This document shows positions 37,488 to 51,000 of a DNA stretch of 64,000 bases, in pieces. This stretch comes from Setophaga petechia (Eukaryota > Chordata > Aves > Passeriformes > Parulidae). The stretch spans positions 16,251,572 through 16,315,571 of the forward strand of contig JANCRA010000009.1 in assembly GCA_024362935.1 (NCBI GenBank). The letters are read 5' to 3'. Under the pieces are notes generated by a model. That model was not told the DNA's origin. It saw only the letters and a list, made by a program, of their open reading frames with translations, and searched no databases. Every line of letters begins with the position of its first letter. The stretch's first letter is position 1. A program made the position numbers and the translations under genes.

Positions 37488-38445
37488 TTGTTATTTGGCA
37501 AAACCAAAACAGAAGTTATTTGAAACTGAGTCACACTGGGGGAAGCTGATGGTTTAAATCTGGTAAAATGAAACATCCACAAAACTAGATCTGAGTCTCC
37601 TGAATAAAATCTTCTTTACAGGTATGTGCAAACTCATTCATCCCAGCAATCTGGAAGATGAAAGACTTTATTTTCTGGTAACCCTGGGATGCAAAGGCAC
37701 TGGACCAAATAAATATTTTCAAGCATAAAAATATCATGAAGACTCTCAAAAGCCACTTAAATAGTTCTCTTTTTAAACTCCGTGTGTTCATTGAGCAATT
37801 TTGTGTGTTCCTGAATAACTCACAAAGAAGAAACAAGATTATTCCTGCTCATAAAGCTTGAAGTGTGCAATCAGGAAACAGAAAGACCACACCATTAAGC
37901 TGGCCAACCATGTGGCACAAGCAGTAATCAAACCATAATGAATATTCAGAGAAGCCATTTTTCCATTAGCCTAGAGGAAAAAAAAAATGCAACTGTGGTA
38001 TTTTAACATTTGGAAAAGTCAGTTAGTTTACTGACAATTTATAAATAGGAAAAAAGAGAGTGATGTCTTAATTTATCAACTAAATTGTTACCTTCAAAGA
38101 ATGTCACCTAGCCATTTGTTCAGCCTGTCATATCTTTGAAGCACAGACTACTGGTACTGTGCCCCTTCCCATGTCTGAGGACACCTGAGATCACAAAATA
38201 GCCACTGTTCTGTCTGTCTTTAAGTGGAAGGATCTGTTACTGCTCAGGGTCCTCTTGGATTCCTGCCTCACCAAAGAAGCTTGAAACCAAACAATGCTCT
38301 TTAGATTTGCAGAACTTGATCCTTGAGCACATGGTGCAGCAGCCCCTGTCAGTCCCCGTCCCCCTTCAGGCAGCCAATAATGCTCCTCTGGCTTAAGAAT
38401 CTTTGTGTGAGTTTTGCTTAGTGGCTTGAGATCACTGGATGGAAC
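37488..38445. other. Unique AT-rich non-coding DNA
   Basis: No gene or recognised repeat. An A10-type run lies near 37979. Confidence 0.55.
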
Positions 38446-38488
38446 AGACTGTGCAAGTATAATAGACTGTGCAAGTATAATAGACTGT
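38446..38488. repeat. 18 bp minisatellite, 2.4 copies
   Basis: The unit AGACTGTGCAAGTATAAT occurs at 38446-38463 and 38464-38481 without mismatch, followed by AGACTGT at 38482-38488. Perfect identity points to a recent duplication, possibly polymorphic in length. Confidence 0.95.
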
Positions 38489-41400
38489 CTTTCAAATTGT
38501 TACTTGTGGGTGTCATAACAATGCTGAATTTATCACTACACAAATAAATTTTTACCAGCAAATCGTGGAATACAAGAGAATTGGTTTAATTAAAATGAAG
38601 GTGAGTGACTGATGCTTAACTGGTGTATAAATAGAGTAAATTCTGTTTAATGCTGATGTATTTGACCTTTCATAATTTATAAAGTAGCATATAGATGTTA
38701 AAATATAGGTGAACTTTTAAGCTTCAGTATATGAATATGGATTTCACAAATTATGAATATAATTTTAATTTAAAAGCTCTTTTTATGCTGAATTTAGATT
38801 TGTTTTTAATAAAACATCCTTTTTGATCAGAAATTTCTGGAGAATTTAAGATGATTGTCTGTTTACTTGGATGTCAGATGTAAGGCTGAGTCTTCTAAAC
38901 ACTTAGGCATGTGCTGCACTTGACATCAGCAAGACCACCCCAGTGCATGAAGCTCGCCATGTGCAAAGATATTTGTAGGACTGGCATCTAGCAGTCTCTT
39001 GTAAACTCCAATCTCATCCTTTAGGGAGGTTTTCAGTTCAAGTGGAAAAAAGGAGTTGAAGGTGGAGCACAGTGTTGTGAAAGAACAGCATAATGTTACT
39101 CTTGTATAATTTGAAGCAAACACAAATAACAGAGTATTTTCCAATTTTTTTTCCTTTTTATGTCGTCAGGGTAGGTATCTGCTGTAATTCTGAGGGCTGC
39201 TTTGTGATCATCTCATGACCTTGGCCTATTGACACAGATTTTGGTGCTGATCTGAAGCCACTTAGGATTTGAATCTTCTTTCTAAACTAGCTAAGGAAGG
39301 ATTCCCACTGAAATTAACAGCATTTGAAGAACAGATAGCCAAGTAAGGAAAGAATTATATCCACACATACCAGATTAAAGACTTGTGGCCACTTCTAGGC
39401 AGAAGTTAAATAAGAAACAGAGCTGTGATGTGCCATGTGGAATGCTCAGTAACTCACAAATTGAAATCTACCTTGGAGAGAATGAACTGATAAGGGTATT
39501 AAGAACTTTTCCCTAAAGGGTGGTATCTTAAAAAGTTTTTCATTACACACTTATTGCTCATCTGAGAGCTCTTCACTTCTCTGAAGTGGAATGACTCTTA
39601 GACATCTAATGTATTTCCCCCTTAATTGCAAATTCAGTAATTTCCCTTTATCACTCCTTTTAAATTTCAGTTTCTCCTTTTTTGCATTCAGGGCCCTGTA
39701 GAGCTTCACAAGTCTGTTGGCATGTTCCCATTCTCCCCAGTTGCTCTGTCAAAGATGTCAGCTTTTGGACAGTTTAATTTCCATTCCAAACTATCCATGT
39801 CCTCTAGGCTGTTTTCCCTGAACACATATGGCAAGTTCCTAATCTTGGTGCCTCAGGAAGTGAGACCTTCCTGCTCAGCACAGAAGACTGTCTCCCATCA
39901 CCTCCACTATATGCAGGATAAATTAACTTGCCCAGCTACTCTTCGTCTATATTTAGATGTACAGTGCCATCCCAGTTTTTCTAAAACCTAGATTTCCATT
40001 TTACACCAGTACATGTACCATCATCAAACACAAGAATGACAATCACAGAGTAACATAGATTCACACATATGCACAGAGCAGACATACCAAATAATTTTTT
40101 GGTAAAGTAGTTCAATTAAATACCAGCAGCTCCTTCACCTCCTCTGATTTTTTAAATTCTTCCAAAGATGTACACAGTCACTAGTGAAAGGTCAGAGTAT
40201 TGACATTGGCAAGGAAGGAGCATCTCTTTGCCATGTTCAGAGCATGTAGAGCACATTTGTGTACCAGTTAAATTGCTTCTTATTCCATCCTCGGTTTTAC
40301 CCTTTCATGTGCATTGTCTTGCATAGAAACCCACAATACATTCATAAGGAGTGGCCACACCTGAGTGACCTCAGCTTTTCACAGCAATGGCCTCCTGTTC
40401 CCTTCTCTCCTGTTCTTGGACTACTAATCCTAAATTCCAGCTGGTACCATCTGGAACATTTTTCCCAGAATGCTTATGAGTTCTTGCTGTTATGATTAAC
40501 ATGTTACACCTCTGTACTTCTCAGGGTACAGGAAATATGCTACATGAAAGCAGAATGGTTATCTGAATACCATTTACCAATTTCATGTAGGGTATATATG
40601 GGAGAGTCCTGTCATATCGTTCCCAGTCAGATATAATGGAGCACTATTACAATTGGCATTTGCATGAGCCACATTTTAAACAGAGCTAGTTACCTCTCAT
40701 ACTTTTTCCAAAAAGAAGAACAAAACAAGCAGGTATTAAAAGAAAAACCTTAGAGACTTGGAAAATCTCTGTGGTTCATAAAGACAGAGGAGATGAAGCA
40801 GAAAAATATGAGAAAAACTTTCAGAGAAACAGTGACCGTGATACGGAAGAGAAATTTTGGAAACCTTTTACCAAAATCTGAAGTGACAAAATATTGAAAG
40901 TGACCGAGAAACTGAGAGTGAATGTATATAGTCCTTTTTATTTTTTACCTAGCTATAAATATTCTATACTCAAATTTTATGTGATTTCCAAAACTATGCA
41001 AAACCGTGCATGACTGTTTCAGCTATGGTACACCTTTGGAGTGATGATCAGGTGCCCAATTGATCATCTGCTCTGGGGAAGATCATCTTTATTTAGGCTA
41101 TTGTGATAACTCAGTTACCTGTAGAAAACTATTAGTGATTGACAGTAGATAGTAGATTCATTTGAGTCTGTTTTGCAAATGACATTCCCAAATAGGTTTG
41201 CAGATACACTGGATTTAGCTATCTAATAATCTTGTTGTATTTCTTGGGAGTAGATTACATTTAAGCATATTGTTTTCTTAGAAGTCAGGTAAGAAAACCT
41301 TCTTCATAACTTAGACATGGCTTAAAAGACAAAACAGAATACTAAATAATAATTTTGCTATAACAATAGCCTATAAAATCTGATTTCTTGTATTTGCATT

Positions 41401-42063
41401 TATCAAACACCACTGTTAGAAGTGAAATAAAGAATTTGACCTCTATCAAAATGTTTGGTTTATGCTGAGTTTAAATAATTTATTTCAGACACCTGGAATC
41501 TGTAGGTAGCAATTTGTAATCCTCATGAGTCACTGTTGATATTTTAATGGTGTGTGGGTTTTTTGGTTTATTCACTCTGTTGCCTTTGCCATGCACAGTG
41601 TATTTTCTTGTTCGGTTTTCAGAAAGAGTAAATCCTTGGAAATTAAACGCTTTTGATTTTTTACCACTGCTTAAAGAATACAGCAGTTATTGTAATTTCA
41701 AAACCACCAGAAAATAAAGTTTAAAATAAATACTAAGACTGTTCATACTAGAGAAGGCAGTATTATCCCAGTCCCAGAGGAATGTCCCTCCTTCAGGCCT
41801 CACAGATCTAGGTCCAAACTGGAAACCACACTAGTTGAATTTGTGAGGCAAGGACTGCATAGAGGTAATGAGAGTCACCACATAACAGAAAAGAAACAGC
41901 TTAGAAAACTGAAGCACTGGGGCATTAACACGATTCTCAGCTGTACAGCCAGATTTTCATTTGATGCCTACTGGAAATGTTGCAGTGCAGCTAAGCTGAC
42001 TTATCCTCGCTGAAGATCTCTTGCTTTAGAGCTCTGGGCAACCCTGGTGACTTACAGCTACAT
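38489..42063. other. Unique AT-rich non-coding DNA
   Basis: No gene, RNA gene or recognised repeat. Open frames are under 90 codons. Confidence 0.55.
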
Positions 42064-42079
42064 TCTTATACGTATAAGA
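42064..42079. other. Perfect 16 bp palindrome
   Basis: TCTTATACGTATAAGA is identical to its own reverse complement and contains a central TACGTA. It could bind a dimeric factor, but I can name none from the sequence. Confidence 0.75.
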
Positions 42080-43690
42080 GGATTTGTTCTACACGAGTTA
42101 TTGACTGATATTTCATTAACATAAGAAAGAAAGGTATGTTGATCTATGGGATGTAACCGCTAAAATCTGGCTCAGAGTGGTTACTGGAATTCCTGGGGTT
42201 TTTTTGTGCTTCATGTTTGTTATACTCAACAGTTGCTAATCTTTCAGAGGAAAAGAGCACAGTCTTGCCATAACATTACCTTCCTTAGCATAGAAGTCAG
42301 GAAGGAGACTTTGGACTCCTATAGAACCTCTTCCCAGAGTTGCTGTGTACAGTAATCCTTTTCAAGAACTGTTTTCTTGCATCTGAAAGTGAATCACACT
42401 GCTCATGTCCTGACTGTTTGGACTAGCGTGGCACTCAAATATTTGAGTGGGAGTCTCGTGGGTATAAATGCTCAGGAAAATTCACTTGAGTAACTGAAGA
42501 ACAAGTTGGGCTACAAAGATATACAGATGCATGTCAGGCTTGTAAACATGTCAAATGTGAACAACTCATGCCCTAAGTGCCACTTCAAAAAAGAAGTCAA
42601 GTTTTTTCAGGTTGCTTTTTTACTTTCTGTCAAAAGGAAAAACATCTTCTTACAGCTGCATCCCTGACCAAGGACCTGGAAAACCTCAAGGAACACCTCT
42701 GCCTAGATGAGTCCAGGGTCTGACAGAAAGCCAGAAGATACTACTGCCACCACTGGGACAGTATGCTTCCATCTCCATACATGTCCAAATAAATTTGAGG
42801 CATTGATGGCCTGGAGATGGTACATGTGAGGAGGACCCACTCTATGAGGATCTATACTCCATATCTATGAGTCTAAGAGGGAACTTCTGAGGTAAAACAC
42901 CAAGGACCAAAACGACAGAGATTTTTTCATTCACTTTAAAGTGTTTTCTGTCCCTCCAAATCAAGTGCATGACAGATCATTCAGATATTCAGGTTATTCT
43001 GTCCCATCCAAAGCTATTCAGCCACACTGATCACTGCAGTTGGTCATCAGGTGGTGCATTAGAGCTGTCAGCTCCTGAAGCCTTTTTATCATTTGTGCTG
43101 TTCCAGCACAGTCCTACAGCCTTTCCTTTAGGGAACATGGTTAGAGCCTTTATGGCTCTGGGAGGTCCTGCGACATTCTAGACACAGTCCAAATGGTGAC
43201 TACCTTAGCAGCTAGAAGGAGGAATGGGAGAATACTCTCTAAGACTTTACAGATAATAATATCATGACTGTCTATCAGTATAGCTCCAAGAGTGTTCAAA
43301 AAGTTCTCAAACAATAATATTCATTCCTGGAGAGAGGACAACAACCCCTTGTTCCTGAAACTCCCTCCCTGGACCAGTTATTCCAATCATCCATATACCT
43401 TGATTGTATATCTTTCAATTATTTACATTATTTGCTATGCCTTTCTCTGATATGACATGATATTTGCAGGCTGAATTTCTGAAAACAATGTTTTAATCAG
43501 GGAAACATGCAGGACATCTTCACTGTAGTTCAACCATTTGTCAAGGAACAGAGTTCTAGATCATGTGTTTCAAATATTTGATAAGGCAGTGTAACACACT
43601 CCACTTCAAAGTAGTACACCAGTAGATCTCAAAACTTGTCTTTTCAGACAGCTTTTACCCCAGTGGACTGCCCAAGGATATAAAATAACG
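42080..43690. other. Unique non-coding DNA
   Basis: No gene or recognised repeat. Confidence 0.5.
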
Positions 43691-44240
43691 ATCTTGCACT
43701 CAGTCAGTGAGCCAGGATGCCCAGCTGGGACAGCCCACTTGTCCTGAATACCACCCCACTTCTCCCAGGCTCGACTGATTGTTTATCTTGGAGGGGAAGT
43801 GCAAGCTGGATTGTGTAAGGCATTGTAAAAGCTCCATCAGCTAATTTTTTTTTGAGTTTCATTTTCTGATAAAAAGTTATGTTTTGGGCTGGCAACTCCT
43901 ACAAGCCAGAACCAGGGGGGGCACACAGAGTTTTCCCTCTGTCTCTGCCCAACATGCTATGGGTGAGAAGCTCTCCCATTACACTGCCTGGGTAACACCA
44001 CCCATCTGCTATGTGTATCTGCCAAGCGTGTAAAACAAGGTTATTTCGTGTATCTTAATACCAATAATAAATTCAAGTGGGTGATGGTGCGGGGGAAGCT
44101 GTTTAAAGTTTGTGGCTGTTAAGAAGTGGCTTTGTGCTAATTCATCCAGCCTGAGATCTTCCTCCCAGTCCAGCTGGTGGTACAGTCAGGTGCAAGAGGA
44201 GCCTCTAGCCCTGTGACTGGGTGCTGGGTCCTGAAACTCT
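43691..44240 (+). repeat. Possible decayed LTR-like segment
   Basis: The composition is less AT-rich than its surroundings, with a GGGGGGG run near 43915, an AATAAA at about 44066 followed by G/T-rich sequence, and a candidate TGTCCTG start near 43740. I find no target duplication, no inverted termini and no internal region, so the class is unproven. Confidence 0.2.
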
Positions 44241-47200
44241 CCAAGTGCATCACAGCATTGTGAAATCTTGGGCCAAGCAAAGTGCCTCCCTCGTTTTTCT
44301 GAGATTAGCAGATCTCTTGGGAATGAAGGGAATCTGGAATATCCCAGTAGCACCTTCTATGGTATAAATGTGAGAATGCCTTCTTGCGTTTGAAAGCTGA
44401 GGTATTTGTGAGGATACATTTTTATGCCTTGCTATGTCAGAGAAAAATGCTTTGATCAAAACAGTTCCTTCTTTATTTTTTTCCCCATTTAAAATAGCAC
44501 AGTGTATAAAAAAGGCAAAAATATCTGCTGGGTCTGGTCTTTGTGTTAAACCTTAGATCTAGAAACTATTGTGGGTTAGGGAAAGGTATATAAGTAGAGG
44601 TGGCTCACTGGGGTACTAACAGTGTAAAAGACAGATAAAAAATGCAGAGATAATTGCTTTCAGCCTCCTTTTCTGGAACTACTCATCCTTCCCAGGGCTG
44701 CACAGAATACAGCTGCACAGCACTGAGAATTTTATCTGCAATTTTTTTCATCTTTGAAGACATCAGTGCCACATGAGGACTGCCCATACATGTCATTTCA
44801 AAAAATACACACATTCTCTGCTTCCTGCAAAAAGGTGTAGTGAAGAAGATGCCCTTGGTTGGGACTCAGCAGAGGAACCAGTTTCAAGCAGTCAGAGACA
44901 TTTTGCTTGATTTGAGACTAAATGCTTCATGACCCTTACTCTAATTTACCCACATAATTAATGGTGGACACCAAATGCTTCCCCAGCCATGGGTACTGCA
45001 AGACTAATTTTGTTTTTACTTTTGATCCACTCAGAGATTTATAGGGATGGGACCATATAAATACAGAGAGAACAGCTGGGCTAGACATATGCTACAGCAT
45101 GTGATTCAAAACTGTCTCTATGTAAAGATTCAAAACCACAAAAACAGTTTCCAAGACAGTGCAAATAAGAGTTCCACATCCTTCAAGGAAAACCCAAATA
45201 CTGTGAAAAATAGAGATGGTTATAGTTCCAGGATGTGAATTTACTATTCCTCCAAACTCATTTAAGATATATATGTAATTCAAATATTTTTGAGATAATT
45301 ATGTGTTTTCCTTCTCACTTCTTAAAGGTGATAAATTAAACAATTCCAGTTACCTACTGAAAGATATTTATTTTTCTGCCTGTCCTCATGATACTAGAAC
45401 TTCTTCCACTCCAAAGAAGGATAAAAAATGTAAAATAAAAATATTACCCATTTCTGTAAGTCTTCATCATGATGGTCTTGGATACACTGTAAAGAGCTTA
45501 TTATTCACCCTATGAAATTCATGCTAACATTTTCTTATGAAAACTCTGACACATGCTCAGTGCATATCATGGCATTTGTTTTTCATGCACCACATGATAG
45601 CTTTGGTATTTGAATACTGAAATTGTATTTTCTTTTCTGATTTGCAGGTATCTGCCACCTTACTGCAGGTAAATGCTAAAAATATGCTTATTTATTATTT
45701 AAAAAGTTAGAATTGATGTTAGGATCTTGAAACTTCAATATGCAGGTATGGATGAGAACATCTGCATGAGCCTTGCTCATCAAGCAGTGGGTCAGACAAA
45801 ACTGCAATATTGGCAGGGCTCAAAAGATCTGGTGTATGCCAATATGACATAATATTTATTCTACATTACTCTTTAGTAGTGACTGTAAGAGCCTTATGAC
45901 TCACAATGGAACCAAAGAATCATGAAGCATTTAACAGTTTAAACAGTTGAACAAACTCCTTGAGAGCCCTTAACATATCCACATCGGGCTACAAGGAAAC
46001 AGCAAGGAAACAACACTAGCAAAACTTCAAGTGGAAAAAAAAATCAGAAGTCACTCACATTCGTCATCATTACAACAATATCCTTTTACTCTGTTGAAAA
46101 AATAATATCCATTATTACTGGGATAAAATTGATCTACCTTCAATGACTTTAATATACAGTGACAGATATCACACTGTGGTTATTCCTTGGCTTTCTTAAA
46201 AGAACACATACATTTCCCGATTTGGCAAGTAGTTTCCACGAAGGCAAAAAAAGCAAAGAATTCAGGGAATAAGCCCATTTTGAATATAAAGGCATCTATT
46301 GTAATCTCACCTATGTTCAGTCTAGCTCATTATAAATGAGTCACTATCTAAAGCAGCATGACACCAACACATAGCAGGTATACCAGGTGCTTCCAGAAGG
46401 GAAAGACTGGATGTAACATGAAAAGGTGGCTAAAGCAACTTCTATTTCAGTTTCAGGAATTTCCACTAAGCTATAATTAGAAGCGTCAACTGCTAACAAA
46501 ACCCATCTTAGCACAAAATTTCTCCATGGAAACAAAGAAGCGCTGCAAAGAAGGTGTCAAAAAATTGAGAGATTTTCTTGAGCTTGGGAGCAATAATTAG
46601 ATTAATAGGAACTTCTCCATACAGTGGAAAAAAAATAAGATATGAAAGCCAGCTTTGATGGCCAAGCAGGGAACAACAGGATGTGAGCACTGCTCCTACC
46701 ACAGAAGTTTGTTTCTGAGTCCTCATTTCTGTTAACAATATACATGTCCCCGGAGAGAGAGAGGCACTCATAGGGAATTACTATTTTCCAGATCTGGAGA
46801 AAATAGGGAAGAAAGGTCTCTCTTCTTTTTTTCTTTTTTTTTCTTTTTCTACCTTCTGATGATCTAACAGGAAACATGTGAGACTGGGAAATTTTGCTCC
46901 TTGCTAGGCTTAGACATCCAAGGGCAGGAGTTTGCCTTAGTGTCTGAGTCACCAACACTTGGAAGAGACAAAACACTGTTTTTCCTCTCCCTTTTCCTTA
47001 GTTGCTATTTTTTAACCTTTTTCACCTTCTCCAAATTATTTCTTTCCTCCATTCCTTGTTTTTTCTAGTTCTATCTTTGCCTATATCTTTCCCCATAAAA
47101 GTTGTGGGAAGTTCCATGATAAGCATTTGCCACACAGATGTCTTATTATTTAAGCTGGGACACTAAAACTTTACACAGAAAATCTGGAGGTACAGATTGT

Positions 47201-47882
47201 GCCTGCATATCTTTCCCTGCCACACTCAAAGTACAGATGTCTGCCAGTGCTAACCATTACTCTGTTTCAGAGATTGCCTTCCCTTTCAGATCATGCTGAA
47301 AAATTTCCAGAAAAAAAGCTATCATGTCACCTGGAAGGAAAGAGGTCATGCTGAGCTGATGATACCTGAAACTTGGGCTTCACTTGACTTGGGCAAAAGT
47401 AAAGCAGGATTTTCAACTCTGGCTTATGTCCATGTGTAATCTCCCTCCACACCAATATATCAATCTGGTTAAATTCCACTTCACTCCTCCTGGCACACTG
47501 GTCACAGCAGTTTATTAAATGCTTGAGGCTGAAGGGTTTTCTTTGACAGGGAATCAAACCAGGTCAAGCCTAATAACACTAAATCCTGGCCCACAGACCA
47601 TCAGGAGAGGTGTATTTCTAATAGCAAATCTACTAATAAGCAGATGCAATTACTAGATGTACTGAGAAGAAAGCAAAGGGTATAAATCTCCCTGGCAAAA
47701 CAGTAGGCTTGCAATAGGTGCTACATGCTTTGATCAAATTAAAAATTTTATTACACTTTAATTAAGACCAGGAATTTATAACTGGCATGCAAAACGATTG
47801 ACATTTCCTTTTTGCTCCAATCCACACTAGTAGTTTTAATCCACACCTGTACTTTTAAGTCTAATTTGACCTTTGTTCACAG
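44241..47882. other. Unique non-coding DNA
   Basis: No gene or recognised repeat. A pyrimidine-rich tract at 46820-46850 gives lysine-rich minus-strand frames (46508-46976) that are compositional artefacts. Confidence 0.5.
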
Positions 47883-48091
47883 AGTACCAGTCATTCACAG
47901 AATCTCATGATTATGCTTTCTTGGAAGGAGATAAAACTAGCTGTATTCAGACTTATTTCAAAACTGTAAATGTCAGACTCCATGAGCCAGGAGAATGTAC
48001 TAAATGTGTTAAAAAGGTTTTTGTCAGACTGTACCATCAGCCCAACATTGTTCTGTGCCTTCCATCTCTGAGAGCAAAGAAATTTCATTAA
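47883..48091 (+). other. Candidate terminal coding exon, unidentified
   Basis: A good acceptor (pyrimidine-rich run ending CTTTGTTCACAG at 47882) opens a frame that stays clear to TAA at 48089-48091. It begins EYQSFTESHDYAFLEGDK and continues with HEPGECTKCVKKVFVRLY, ending AKKFH. The four cysteines include a CTKC pair. The text reads like protein, but I recognise no family. No AATAAA follows within the next 100 bp or so. An overlapping minus-strand frame (47891-48115) is open too. If real it would be a 3'-terminal exon beginning inside a codon, with two bases of that codon. Chance remains the more likely explanation. Confidence 0.2.
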
Positions 48092-51000
48092 GTAAATGAA
48101 TTTTGTGTAACTCATACAACTGGAAACATGCCAGTAAACAAATAATACATTTAGCCAATGTTGAGAAGTTATTTCAAGTGGTTTATGTGTTTCTGAAAAA
48201 AATAACTCAAAAAAGGCAGTTTTAAGAAACCATTAACTTGAGTGAAATAATTAGAAACAGATCACATGATGATAAATGAGGTAGTTTGATCTGTTGATTG
48301 GACTGCTAGCCTGTAAGTATGTAGAGTGACCCTGCAGATAATTGTATCAGCATCTTTGCTAATAGGGGTTTATAGAGATCAAAGCTGTGCAATAGTCCCC
48401 GACCCCTAAACCTCTGCATTGTACTAAGATTAAGTTAGTAAATACACATCAGCTAATTTAAAGCAGTGTTATTACAATGTTGTCGTTATGAAATAAAGAG
48501 GTTTTGAAAGCTTTGAAACTTGGCAGCCAACCTTAACTCTGACCTGGTCCTGCTGCTCTCATTCCACCGAATATGATGGAGAGTGAGAGAAGAGGGAAGG
48601 GATATTCTACCACTTCAAAGTTTTGATGTTGCTGTCTGCAAGTGACTTTACAAACTTTACACAAAGCTTCTCCAGACTACTTCAAAAATCATGCCATAAC
48701 AATATATGTGAATGGCCTTGCAAAGAAGTTAAGATTTAGAAAATCCAGTTTTCATTCCTGTTAACTCCCTTATTGTCCTTTTTATAGCAGCGCCACTCCA
48801 CTTTGCTAAAAGAAAAGGTTTTCAGGTGGGACTTCTCAGATCTCCAGGACACCTCTCAAATCTGCACTTGTTTTCTGTGTCTTTTTCTCAGTGAAAGTAT
48901 TTTTGTAATACTCACACCATGATTTTGTTAATTTCTTATGCCATTACCCAGGTAAAACAATGTCTTGAAGGTGCTTAGCAGGAACCACTACATCTTAAGT
49001 TCGTTGGTGGCATTAATAACTCCTCCTTAAGGCACTGATACTGGAATGTCACACTGCAGCTCTGTGAGACCATCTGATATGACTTTTTTTCCTAGGCATT
49101 TGGAGCTTGATCAAATATGGTGGCTGCATGGAAGTTATTTCATTTTGCAGAGATGAGCTGTTCTCAACCCTGATGCAGACTTCCTTAGAAAATGTTTGAA
49201 AACTGGTCATCTGAAAAATTCTCTCCTTTGCTTTTAAGAAAGTAATTTGCTTGAAAGTTAAAAAGTGCATATAATACATCAAAGCAGATGTCAGTTCTCA
49301 AAGAGATCTAGACGACTACAGCAGACATCACTGGAAACAATAACCGTATACAGACTTAAGACTTAGTTAAGAGTAACAATATAACACGAAAACAAGACTC
49401 AAAAATTCAACAAGGCACCCATTCTATAAAGGAGGAAAGATTTATTTCCAGTATTCCCAGCCTGCAGCATAAACCAGTCCATATCTCCAAGACAGACCAA
49501 GAGCTCATCATGAAGGAATTCTACCAGAGGTTGAAGAAAGTATTTTTACTTTTATCACAGAACCATTCCATGTGCCAACGGGTGCTGAGGCATGAAGTGC
49601 CCCTGTGCCAATGACTGCATCACATCTCTCAGCACCAGTTTCAGATGTTAAATCTCCTCCTGTTAAAAACTGCACTCTGTTTACAACTTTAATTTTTTTT
49701 CCACCTTTAGCACCCAGCCAATGAGTCTTGGCAGGAGAAGGAAAAATTTTTACAAAGGCTTCAGTAATTTAGAATACTATATTCTAAATCAGGTGTGCTT
49801 GTTATCATGGACCGTGTCACTACCTCAGGGACCACATAAGCGGATATACATAGCAAGGACTGACTGTTCAAAGGGAGAATTATGTTAACCTTTGGGTCTC
49901 CCTGCATTTTGAGAAATTATTGTCCATGTAAGTAGAAAATGGACATGGAGACCAAGTCATAACAAAGTCCTGAAACTTGCCCTCCAGGCACAATATTAAT
50001 TTGTCCATGATGGGGATGAAGGCTACCCCTTCTACCCACTGTCTCTGTGCGGGGCACAGCCCTGCTCTGAGCTCTGGTGACCACATACTTTACAGATATA
50101 AAAATGGTTTTTAACACATCTGTTATAATGTTGGTATATAAATGTGCACAATAGTCAGTTGTTATACTGATGCACTAAAGGAGGGTAAAATATTTGTTTC
50201 CTCTGCTCCCTACTCTACCAGCCCAAGAGCAGGTATGGAGAGGCAGAATGTTCTTAGAAGATAAGTATTCTCACTTTCTGTATGTTGGTGTCACTTATAG
50301 CCCCTCTGTTCTGACTGGTACCTGGAAGGATGGCCTTCTCCTTTAGAGGCCCAGGATGAATTTACACCATCTGCTTAATCCTGGGTGGGGATTATATCCA
50401 GCACATCAAAGAGCAGAATCAAGGCAGTAATGTCTTCCGCAGGACAGCCCTGCAGTTGGAAATCCTGCTGGCCCCAGGAGGGCTGGAGCTGCGCACAACC
50501 TCAAAACAGCTCTTCGTAACACCATGAAGCAATTAACTACTTGAACCTCTCCTGTTTTCCTCTCCTCAGAATACATCTTGCATAAATTGGAAAGTACAAA
50601 TAAAGTCTAATTTACAATTAAAGGGAGGATTTTAAAAAAAGTTTTTTACAAAAGCAGATATTCTATTTACCCACATGTATTAAATATGACATTTCCAAAG
50701 AAAACAACCAGAGCACTAGAAGAAGAATACCATAGATAACACCTGCACCAGAGAGTTTAAAATCAGTTTAATATGCCACTATAGTGAACATAGTTTGTTT
50801 TCTATTATTTCTTAAATATGATGATAACCAATTCAGGGATTGACATAAATCCCATATTGTATTATTCTGAGACTTTGTTAAGAGTAAAGAATGTGTGACC
50901 AAATCAAAGGCTTCACTAAAGTTAATAAACACAGCTTCAGTCATATAAGTGGCCTTTATCCACAGATTGATTAATATAACATTTAACCTAGAATAAGGCT

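Noticed and set aside
37327..37582. F/G-rich and K/P-rich open frames on opposite strands
   Set aside because: Direct translations of the G/T-rich low-complexity tract.
46508..46976. Minus-strand open frames of 87 and 124 codons
   Set aside because: Built around a pyrimidine tract and without domains.
48480..48570. AATAAAG plus GT/CT-rich sequence like an LTR end
   Set aside because: No TG/CA termini, promoter motifs or target duplication can be placed.
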